The notes below the pieces were generated by a model. It was not told the DNA's origin, searched no databases, and saw only the letters and a list, made by a program, of their open reading frames with translations. The translations under genes and the position numbers were made by a program. Below are positions 54,161 to 61,886 of a DNA stretch of 64,000 nt, piece by piece (position 1 is the stretch's first letter; each line of letters begins with the position of its first letter). The stretch is from Fictibacillus sp. FJAT-27399 (GTDB lineage Bacteria; Bacillota; Bacilli; Bacillales; Fictibacillaceae), in contig NZ_LMVC01000002.1 in assembly GCF_001510655.1 (NCBI RefSeq), positions 780,390 through 844,389 on the forward strand, read 5' to 3'.

Positions 54161-55171
54161 ATGGTATCATCAAAAGATGTTGCAAAGATAGCGGGTGTTT
54201 CTCAATCTACTGTTTCTCGGGTACTAAATAACCCTGAAAGTGTCAAACCAGCAACACGCAATGTAGTTTTACATGCTATGAAGGATCTTAGTTATCAGCC
54301 TAACCTAATAGCTCGCAGCCTTGTTACCAATAGCACAAGGACGTTAGCTCTAATCACTGGCACGCTTTATAACGGGTTTTATGTAGAAACTACAACTTCA
54401 ATTGTTAATTTAGCAACAAGCCGTGGTTTTAAAACGATGGTTTACTTCGAAGAGGCGATGCCATTCCGTGATGTAATTGATACGATCAGAGGGAACAAGT
54501 TAGAGGGCGTTCTGATGTCATCAATTAAATTGGAAGACCCTATTTTTCATGAGATTGAGAACTCAGGCATTCCATATATGCTGTTTAACAGGCGACCGAA
54601 AAGCGGGGGTAATTATGTTGTTTTGGACAATATTTTAGCTGGAGAAATCATTACCCAACATATCTTGGAATTAGGACACAAAAGAATTGCCTACATTTCA
54701 GGGGGTATCCATGTTTCGACTCATTACGAACGAAAACTTGGTTTTGAAAGCGTAATGAACAGGGAGGAAATTCCTATTCATCCGGGATTGTTCCATATTG
54801 TTGATACAAAACCAGACGATATAGAAAAGGTAACCTTAAAGTTAATGCACATGAGTGAACGGCCGACTGCTATTATTTGCGGTTCAACAGCGATAGCATT
54901 TTCCTGTATGGATGCAATACTATCCATGGGGCTTCGAATTCCAGAGGACATTAGTCTGGCAGGGATGGATAACGTAGGCATGGCTTCTCATCATGCGATT
55001 CAGTTGACTACTGTTGGAAACTCTAAATTTAAGATGGGCGAAATTGCTGCTGATAATCTGTTTGATATGATTGAACAAAGAGAAACAGTCAGTCAACCCC
55101 GACAGATTGTGCTTCAACCAGAACTAATTATACGTAAGACAACCGGATTAAACAGAGTAAGGGAGTTCTAA
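54161..55171 (+). CDS. LacI-family repressor of the tct regulon
   Basis: This 336-residue protein starts at ATG 54161 (AAGGAG upstream). The helix-turn-helix is VSSKDVAKIAGVSQSTVSRV and the hinge SYQPNLIARSLVTNSTRTLA. The effector domain has the periplasmic-binding fold (MDNVGMASHHAIQLTTVGNS). Three like palindromes before tctC, the FAD gene and this gene are its probable operators. The inducer should be the transported acid or a metabolite of it. Confidence 0.85.
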   Translation: MVSSKDVAKIAGVSQSTVSRVLNNPESVKPATRNVVLHAMKDLSYQPNLIARSLVTNSTRTLALITGTLYNGFYVETTTSIVNLATSRGFKTMVYFEEAMPFRDVIDTIRGNKLEGVLMSSIKLEDPIFHEIENSGIPYMLFNRRPKSGGNYVVLDNILAGEIITQHILELGHKRIAYISGGIHVSTHYERKLGFESVMNREEIPIHPGLFHIVDTKPDDIEKVTLKLMHMSERPTAIICGSTAIAFSCMDAILSMGLRIPEDISLAGMDNVGMASHHAIQLTTVGNSKFKMGEIAADNLFDMIEQRETVSQPRQIVLQPELIIRKTTGLNRVREF

Positions 55172-55216
55172 AGATATAACAGAATAATTCCAAATAAATA
55201 AGAGGAGGAATTAACC

Positions 55217-56500
55217 TTGGCGAGATTCTTAAAAACGGGCAAGAATATGGAAGAACAGCAAAGGGCAGAAGCACAAGTATATGAAACTGTACGTGGAATC
55301 ATTAATAATGTAACAAGTAACGGTGATAAGGCTATACGAGAACTGTCTAATAAGTTCGATCAATGGTCTCCTGAGAGTTTTCGACTGTCCCGATTAGAAA
55401 TTGAGGAAATAATTAAAACAGTCTCAGAGAAAACGATAGATGACATCAAATTTGCTCAAGCTCAAATACGTAGATTTGCCGAGGAACAAAGGTCTTCCAT
55501 AAAGGATGTTGAAGTGGAGACCCTCCCGGGGGTTACATTAGGTCATAAGAATATTCCAGTCAACAGTGTGGGTTGTTATATCCCAGGGGGACGGTATCCT
55601 ATGGTCGCATCCGCCCATATGAGTATAGTTACAGCTAAAGTGGCTGGAGTTAAACGTATCATTGCCTGTACGCCCCCGATTAACGGCGAAATTCCTGCTG
55701 CTACTGTTACTGCCATGCATTTAGCGGGTGCAGATGAGATATATATTCTTGGAGGAGTTCAGGCACTGGCGGCTATGGCCCTAGGAACAGACACCATAGC
55801 TCCTGTCGATATGCTTGTAGGTCCCGGGAATGCATACGTGGCCGAAGCTAAAAGACAGCTTTTCGGTCGAGTTGGAATTGACCTGCTTGCAGGACCAACT
55901 GAGGTCTTAGTTATTGGGGACGATACAGCAGATGCGGAAATGGTTGCTTGTGATATATTGGGTCAAGCTGAACACGGACCGACTTCTCCTGGGGCTCTTA
56001 TCACCACTTCTGAAAAATTAGCTGAGGAAACCCTTGAGGAAATTCAACGCCAATTAACAACTCTCCCAACGGCAGATGTTGCACGAGTTGCGTGGGAAGA
56101 GAACGGAATCATAATTTTGGTTGAAAATGAAGAAGAAGCAGTGTTCGAAGCTGATAAGTTATCATATGAGCATGTAGAGGTACTTACTGAGAATCCGGAT
56201 TATTATTTGAACAACATGACAAATTATGGTGCCTTATTCCTTGGCAAGGAAACAAATGTTGCCTATGGGGATAAGGTGATCGGAACAAATCACACTCTTC
56301 CCACAAAGGGGGCAGCTCGCTATACAGGAGGACTATGGGTAGGTAAATTTATAAAAACTTGTACCTATCAAAAGTGTACACCAGAAGCAAGTGTTTTTAT
56401 TGGAGAATATGCTGCTCGTTTGTGTGAATTAGAAAATTTTATGGGTCATAGGGAACAAGCGCTTTTACGTGTACGCCGGTATCAAACCATTAAAAGTTGA
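55217..56500 (+). CDS. histidinol dehydrogenase-family alcohol dehydrogenase (HpsN-like)
   Basis: This 427-residue protein starts at TTG 55217 behind AGAGGAGG. It has the HisD fold: [65 protein letters not shown] and [17 protein letters not shown]. The last motif departs from true HisD (H-V-L-P-T-G-G-T-A-R). No histidine-biosynthesis gene is nearby. Catabolic HisD paralogues include sulfopropanediol dehydrogenase HpsN, and TctABC clusters with such enzymes are known, so an NAD-dependent alcohol oxidation of an imported sulfonate or hydroxy acid is likely. Confidence 0.8.
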   Translation: MARFLKTGKNMEEQQRAEAQVYETVRGIINNVTSNGDKAIRELSNKFDQWSPESFRLSRLEIEEIIKTVSEKTIDDIKFAQAQIRRFAEEQRSSIKDVEVETLPGVTLGHKNIPVNSVGCYIPGGRYPMVASAHMSIVTAKVAGVKRIIACTPPINGEIPAATVTAMHLAGADEIYILGGVQALAAMALGTDTIAPVDMLVGPGNAYVAEAKRQLFGRVGIDLLAGPTEVLVIGDDTADAEMVACDILGQAEHGPTSPGALITTSEKLAEETLEEIQRQLTTLPTADVARVAWEENGIIILVENEEEAVFEADKLSYEHVEVLTENPDYYLNNMTNYGALFLGKETNVAYGDKVIGTNHTLPTKGAARYTGGLWVGKFIKTCTYQKCTPEASVFIGEYAARLCELENFMGHREQALLRVRRYQTIKS

Positions 56501-56789
56501 CTTATATAGCGTTAAAAAGTAAGGGTTTGATGCCTATTATCGGAATGAAAAAGGATCCTTTCAACTGGCCAAGACCCAATAGCTGGATGAAAAAAGTCAT
56601 TGTTGCTGAAGAGAGAACTGATGAGTAAGCTAACTTCCTGCTAACAACAAATGCGTAATCTTTAATTGTTAATGACATAAGATTTTGTCCTAATATTGAC
56701 GGTTCTTTTTGACCCAAACCTGACGGTTTTTTTGTCCAAGAACATAGAGGAAAACGAGGGAGAACTATGCCAGTTCTCCCTCGATTACT
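56501..56789. other. decayed region with a short tandem repeat
   Basis: About 56515-56640 holds protein-like scraps (GFDAYYRNEKGSFQLAK) broken by stops. At 56695-56745 two imperfect units of about 24 bp share CTGACGGTT or ATTGACGGTT and TTTTTGwCC. On the minus strand they encode a repeated PSGLGQKEPSILGQ. Confidence 0.4.
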
Positions 56790-57015
56790 AAAATAACCCA
56801 AATCAGTATTTTATACTATTAGTTTACAACGATTGATAGAAAATTAATATAATATAGGGTAAATTACATTCGGTAATTTTTGAAAACAGTCCAAAGGAAT
56901 AAAACATCTTAAATATCGAGTGTACATTCAAAACGCTATGTGGCCGCTTTTTCCTGAAATTATGCCAACTGAGGGAATCGTTTTTGTCAAAAATAATCAG
57001 CGAACTCTCTTTTAG
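56790..57015. repeat. long direct repeat, copy B
   Basis: 226 bp, about 99 percent identical to 40778-41008 and in the same orientation (offset about 16.0 kb). It contains no complete gene. It lies between the HisD-like gene and the pdxA2 fragment. Confidence 0.9.
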
Positions 57016-57026
57016 TCAGGGTGCAT

Positions 57027-57148
57027 TAATCAGGTCAAGGTAGCCACGATCTATTAAGTGTATTGGTCTTTAAATACAGGCCATCATATCCTTCTTGGGT
57101 TCCATACTCAAGTACTTCTATCTTTCCATCTTCTTGCAGTTGTTTTGC
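57027..57148 (-). pseudogene. C-terminal coding scrap
   Basis: The minus strand reads [20 protein letters not shown], then [17 protein letters not shown] and a stop. It abuts the pdxA2 fragment head to head. I do not recognise the family. Confidence 0.3.
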
Positions 57149-57406
57149 CGATTTCACCGGATGATTCCGTATTCCATTAGGCACGGAAAATATGACGCTG
57201 TTCTATCTATTTACCATGATCAAGGGCATATTGCACGGACGATTACCAATGGTTTGCCATTCCTTCGCACGTCTGTCGATCAAGGAACAGCCTTCGATAT
57301 TGCTGGAAATGGACTTGCGGGTTCAGTTAGTATGGAGGAGGCCATTAAGCTGGCTGCAAAATATGCTAAACAATTCCGTGCTGCAAAAAGGCGTAATCAT
57401 AAATAA
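57149..57406 (+). pseudogene. 4-hydroxythreonine-4-phosphate dehydrogenase family (PdxA2) fragment
   Basis: A first frame reads [11 protein letters not shown]; after a shift [18 protein letters not shown] continues, followed by [20 protein letters not shown] and [14 protein letters not shown]. This is the C-terminal third of PdxA. The ten or so residues normally between the HDQGHI motif and NGLPFLRT are also missing. Catabolic PdxA2 enzymes cluster with such transporters and dehydrogenases, so it was probably a member of this regulon. Confidence 0.75.
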
Positions 57407-57823
57407 TATATTCCCCTTAAAGACAAGAAAACCATGTATAAAAAAACAGTTTAGCTTAATCAGATTGACGTGAAAACGTTAGCAGTCATTTAATGAAAGC
57501 GAATAAGAAATACCACTACTGTTTGTATGAGCCAAATTACAACAATACTGCTATCCCGAACTGTACGCCTCAAACAAACCCACACCACGATGATGCTAGC
57601 TTTTTCCTTTTAGTAACAAGTATTAAGTAAACATAGATTATTTTGAAAGCGTTCCCAATAGGAAGGAGGTTAACTAATGGGATGGATTTTATACAAGTAG
57701 AATTGCAGTGCAGGCCTCCACCATGTAAAAACAACTAGTTTTTCTCTCTGCGTTTTTCCTGCGACTCAAGTTCGGTTACAAAATGGGTATGATCGATACT
57801 AACTTTTTTGGGAGGATGGATGA
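57407..57823. other. upstream region of the Nramp-like gene
   Basis: Contains a cre-like site (57643-57657) and a seven-codon frame (MGWILYK, about 57677) with a strong RBS (AGGAAGGAGG) that could be a leader peptide. I see nothing else. Confidence 0.35.
57643..57657. promoter_or_regulatory. cre-like site (CcpA)
   Basis: TTGAAAGCGTTCCCA fits the catabolite-responsive consensus WTGNAANCGNWNNCA. It lies about 170 bp before the Nramp-like gene. Confidence 0.45.
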
Positions 57824-59113
57824 ATGACCGTAGAGCTGAAGACAAGTCATATAGAAAAGGAATCTCCTGTTAAAAGAGGAATTATGCGAAATTATGGACC
57901 GGGAATTGTTGTTGCATTAACTTGGCTTGGTGCGGGAGATTTAGTAAGTGCTTCCGTTGCTGGTGCCTCGTATGGTTATGGTCTGATGTGGGCCCTTGCT
58001 CTGTCTTTGCTAATTCGGTTTGCTATTGTCAATATTATGGCGCGCTACCAGCTTTGCAACTCAGAGGGAATTTCAATTCTACAAGGTTTTAGTCGGCTGC
58101 ATAAGTCTTTACCTTACTTTTTAGGCTTATATGCCCTTATTATGGGTCATTTGTACAATGCCTCTGTAATCATTGGGACCGGAGAGGTTCTTGCTTGGAT
58201 TTTCAACTTTGGCCCTCCTTTTATGTGGTCGGTTTTCACTGGGATTGTCTCCTTATTCATTATTAGAAAGAACATCTTCAATACCATTGAAAACGTGATG
58301 AAGGTATTGCTAGCTGTTATGACTATTTCAATTGTCGGTTTAGCAATTTGGTCAACTCCAAGTGTAGGCAATCTTGTAAAAGGTACAATTGGATTTGACA
58401 TCCCGGCTAATGTTGGTGCATATGGCGCGTTGCTTCTTGTTCTCTCACTTATTGGTACAGTTGCTGGATCCATTAATAATTTTTCTTATATGTATTTCAT
58501 CAAAGATAAAGGTTGGTCAAACCCCCTAGACAAAAGACTTCAACGAAATGATTTGTTGTTTGGCATCATAATGACCATCCTCATAACTCTGTCGATATGG
58601 ATCGTAGGGGCCGAAATATTAAAACCCAACGGAATTCAAGTTATAGGGTTAAATGATTTATCAAATATATTATCTATACACTTTGGTTATTTCGGGTCTT
58701 TCCTATTTTATCTTGGCGTATTTGGTGCCTTATATAGCAGCTATATTGGAAATGCGAATGGTCTTCCAAAACTGGCTATTGATTCTCTTCAGATCATTAA
58801 GCATGAACGAAAAGAGAAATTCGGCGAAAAGCTTGATAATGATCCCCTGTTCAAATGGTTTAGTTTATTTATTCTAATTACACCCATATTATGGGCCATT
58901 CCAGGTATGCCTGGGTTTGTTACCGTTACCTTATATGTAAGTGCTCTATCAGTTATAGGTATACCGGTTATTTCCATAGGAATTTTAATTCTTTCCAACA
59001 AAAAGGAGCTGGGAAAATATCGTAACAATTGGTTTGAAAACTTAATCTTAGTCGTAACTACTATCCTTGCTTTTTGGGGGACAATGAAATTGATAATGGG
59101 TTTTTTTAGCTAG
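57824..59113 (+). CDS. Nramp-related transporter without the canonical metal-binding motifs
   Basis: This 429-residue protein has about eleven membrane segments and aligns with Nramp along its first helix (GPGIVVALTWLGAGDLVSAS, residues 26-45). In true Nramp/MntH the first-helix metal motif is DPGN; here the position reads GAGD (36-39). The sixth-helix M-P-H motif is also missing (VAGSINNFSYMYFIKDKGW). Manganese or iron transport is therefore doubtful. The gene lies among the tct-regulon enzymes and upstream of a broken FAD oxidoreductase, so an organic solute or a different ion is possible. It starts at ATG 57824 after GGGAGGAT. Confidence 0.75.
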   Translation: MTVELKTSHIEKESPVKRGIMRNYGPGIVVALTWLGAGDLVSASVAGASYGYGLMWALALSLLIRFAIVNIMARYQLCNSEGISILQGFSRLHKSLPYFLGLYALIMGHLYNASVIIGTGEVLAWIFNFGPPFMWSVFTGIVSLFIIRKNIFNTIENVMKVLLAVMTISIVGLAIWSTPSVGNLVKGTIGFDIPANVGAYGALLLVLSLIGTVAGSINNFSYMYFIKDKGWSNPLDKRLQRNDLLFGIIMTILITLSIWIVGAEILKPNGIQVIGLNDLSNILSIHFGYFGSFLFYLGVFGALYSSYIGNANGLPKLAIDSLQIIKHERKEKFGEKLDNDPLFKWFSLFILITPILWAIPGMPGFVTVTLYVSALSVIGIPVISIGILILSNKKELGKYRNNWFENLILVVTTILAFWGTMKLIMGFFS

Positions 59114-59148
59114 TAACTTGTGGTAAGTAATGCCATCTAGGATTATCA

Positions 59149-59715
59149 TGAATTTAACTGTTGTAGGTGCGGGAATAACGGGTGTTGTAGCGTCTATACG
59201 TGCAGCCCGACAAGGCGTTAATACGTTTGGCCGGGGCAGAATTCATGCTTGGAAGGGAAAAGGATGGACTTACACAACCCATTACGTCATATTTTAGACT
59301 TTTAAATGTAGGTGTTATATGGTTTTTAGGTATAATCTAATTAAAACCATCTTTTTTAGCGTACAGTCGCTTCCTTTTTTTCCGGTACAACTAGTTCCCA
59401 CATGTCTTCTTTATGTTCCTCAAAGTCCTGCGCAACAGCAGGTATATTTTTAGATGCTTAATTCCAAAAGATGTTGAGGGGCTCCTTGTTGCTGGAAGGT
59501 GCATTTCGGTAGATGAAATAGCTTTTGGCTCTACTAGAAACGTACCTGCATGTGCGTTAACAGGAGAGGCGGTAGCTGTTGCAGCTTCATTGGCAGTAAA
59601 AAATGGAGTTTTGCCACGTGATGTTGATGTTAAAGAAGTCCAACAGGAGCTATCTAAATACAATATTCCGTTAGGAACCTCAAAGGATGCTGTAACCACG
59701 CATAAATTTGTCTAA
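59149..59715 (+). pseudogene. second FAD-dependent oxidoreductase, deleted and internally inverted
   Basis: Plus-strand pieces match the intact paralogue at 52661 in order: LTVVGAGITGVVASIRAARQ, then after a deletion LAGAEFMLGREKDGLTQPIT and SYFRLLNVG. From about 59313 to 59450 the matching sense is on the minus strand: IPAVAQDFEEHKEDMWELVV, then (after a small gap) AKKDGFN, a stop and IIPKNHIT. The plus strand then resumes with LIPKDVEGLLVAGRCISVDE, FGSTRNVPACALTGEA and the normal end. So a segment of about 140 bp was flipped in place, with several deletions around it. Confidence 0.85.
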
Positions 59716-60046
59716 ACTATTTGACGACATTATACTCATTTTCAGGCAAATGTGCACAGTCTATCTTCTAAGATACTGCTAGTTATCAGAAGGTATTATT
59801 GGATAAATGGGATAAACTTTTGGACAGTAGCACCTCCAGCTTGCTGAAACCGGTCTAATTCACAAAAATGCAACTTAAAGGATTGAGCATATAGTATTCT
59901 CAAAACTCACTACTTGTCTCCGTTCCTCTTACTGGAAACAGGTAGTTTGAGTTTTTTTCTAAGTTTAATAATGTATAAGCCAAACATTTATCAAGCAAAA
60001 TCAAAATTTCATATATCCTTTATTAAATGGGATTCCCCCTATAAGA
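59716..60046. other. intergenic region with terminator
   Basis: A long imperfect hairpin (AAACTCACTAC.. / ..GTAGTTTGAGTTTTTTT, about 59898-59958) closes the plus-strand genes. I see no gene. Confidence 0.45.
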
Positions 60047-60451
60047 TTAAGATCTTAGAAAGGTTAACAGTTCCTGAAGAAGCAATTCCGGGACTTCTTC
60101 AGGAATAAAATGCCCACAAGGCAGCTTATTTCCTTGTACTCTATTAGCAGCATTCCGCCATTCCATTATAGGATCATAATATTTTTCGACCACTCCTTTT
60201 TCTCCCCAGAGCACCAATACCTCGCATTCTATTTTCTTCCCTGTTTCCCGGTCAGCCCTGTCCAAAATCAGATCAATCCCTGCGCTTGCTCGATAGTCTT
60301 CGCACATTGCAGATATAGCAGCTGGGTTGTTGAAACAACGGAAGTATTCTGAATAGGCTTCATAGCTAAGCCAATATGGAAGAGAATCTTCAGGGCCGAA
60401 ACCGCTTAAACTTTTTCTTAGAAAAAAGTCCTTTAAGGGGTGAGATTCCAC
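60047..60451 (-). pseudogene. alpha/beta hydrolase (haloacetate dehalogenase-like), C-terminal fragment
   Basis: The 134-codon frame matches the cap and last third of a haloacetate dehalogenase-type hydrolase: YSEYFRCFNNPAAISAMCED, YRASAGIDLILDRADRETGK, CEVLVLWGEKGVVEKYYDP, and LPCGHFIPEEVPELLLQELL with the catalytic histidine in PCGHF. The N-terminal half with the nucleophile elbow is missing, so it cannot be active. Confidence 0.7.
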
Positions 60452-60816
60452 GGCACTTATTAAATCATGAAGTTTGCAATGGTTGTTAATTCAAATGGCT
60501 GAGTGGTGTTCGAATCCCTACCACAACTACCTAAAACTCCTTGAACAAAAAGAGATGAATTTCCTCTTTATCCGCTTTTGGCAAAGAGACAGCACCTCTA
60601 GTCATAGGTAGGAAGAAAAATATCGCAACCATGTGTCAGATTTTAGCGGCAGCGCCTTGAAAAATTCTTTGACTGTGTGGAAAGAATAAACCCCACTTTC
60701 TTAAGAAGGCGGGGTTTAATTATCTTACTGAACAGGTTTACTTTGCATGCTGATGTTCACAAAGGATTACGTTAAGAAGGCTGTATACCTTTTTCCTATT
60801 GGTATGTATAACATTG
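60452..60816. other. intergenic region
   Basis: Contains a hairpin at about 60686-60719 (TAAACCCC/GGGGTTTA with an inner TTTCTT/AAGAAG stem) that may serve as terminator. I see no gene. Confidence 0.4.
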
Positions 60817-61713
60817 TTAATCATTGGTTAGGTTGTCTGCAAACTGTTTTGATAGTGAAATAAATTCACGCAGTGCTGTAGATAGGTATTTGTTTTTTTT
60901 CCATACCATTCCTAATTCTAAGTTTATATTAGAATTGGACACTTTTAGTGCCGTAATGTTCGGATTATTTATTGCCTTTGCAATTTTACTAGGTAATAAC
61001 GCTACACCCAGTTTTGAATCAACCATTTCAATCATGAAATCCATCTGAGAACTCTGGCATACAACGTTTGGAGAGAAGCCTTTTTTTGTACATTCCTCAA
61101 GAATACGATCATAAAGAGTAAAGTCCTGTCTATATAAAATAAATGGCTCATTTTCTAAATTTGATAAGTCTATAATTTTTTGTTTTGCCAGTGGATTTTC
61201 CCTGTTAACAATCAACATTAATGGATCTGTAATAACCTTAATTATTTCTAAATTTCCTTTGTTAATTGGTAAATTACAAATTAATCCGATGTCTAATGAA
61301 CCGTCTTCTACTTCGTTTTTTATTTTTTTTGATCCCACTTCATTAAGAGTTATTTTTATTAAGGGATAGAATTCTATATACTGACTGACAAGTTTTGAAA
61401 AAAAAGCAGCTCCTATAATCGGGGGAATACCAATTTTAATTTCCCCTTTTTTTAAATCCATGACATCATTAAGCTCTGAAGTTAAGTTATAAAAAGTTTC
61501 AAGCACCTTTTGGGCATTGTACAACACAGCTTTACCAGCATCGGTTAATTCTAAATTCTTGGTTCGATCAAACAGATGCACCCCTAGTTCCTCTTCTAAA
61601 TTTTTAATTGCTTTACTAATTGAAGGTTGGGAAACATGCAAAACAGAAGCAGCTTTGGTAAAACTTAATTGTTTAGCAACTTCTGAGAAATATTCTAAAT
61701 GCCGAATCTCCAA
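60817..61713 (-). CDS. LysR-family transcriptional regulator
   Basis: This protein of about 298 residues has the LysR helix-turn-helix at the N-terminus (EIRHLEYFSEVAKQLSFTKA, then LHVSQPSISKAIKNLEEELG) and a two-lobe effector domain (KKGEIKIGIPPIIGAAFFSK). I choose TTG 61713 as start because TAGGAG lies eight bases before it. It is divergent from malate synthase G across 170 bp, so it probably regulates that gene in response to a two-carbon or C4 acid metabolite. The CitR/GltC-like branch is plausible. Confidence 0.85.
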   Translation of the reverse strand: MEIRHLEYFSEVAKQLSFTKAASVLHVSQPSISKAIKNLEEELGVHLFDRTKNLELTDAGKAVLYNAQKVLETFYNLTSELNDVMDLKKGEIKIGIPPIIGAAFFSKLVSQYIEFYPLIKITLNEVGSKKIKNEVEDGSLDIGLICNLPINKGNLEIIKVITDPLMLIVNRENPLAKQKIIDLSNLENEPFILYRQDFTLYDRILEECTKKGFSPNVVCQSSQMDFMIEMVDSKLGVALLPSKIAKAINNPNITALKVSNSNINLELGMVWKKNKYLSTALREFISLSKQFADNLTND

Positions 61714-61886
61714 AATAATCACTCCTATTTAATTTCCAAAAAACGTTATAACCAAAATGCATAAACCACATTCTAAATATGTATTTTGAGTATATCTAAT
61801 TTTATTATAAAATTTAAAATAATAAAACTATTTTAATTTGTTTTGTTTAATGACTTAGCCTATCTTAATCAAAGGAGGACATGACA

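Noticed and set aside
55217-56500. Histidine-biosynthesis HisD call
   Set aside because: No other his gene is present, the end motif differs, and the context is a catabolic transporter regulon.
57824-59113. Plain MntH (manganese transporter) call
   Set aside because: The DPGN and M-P-H metal motifs are both missing.
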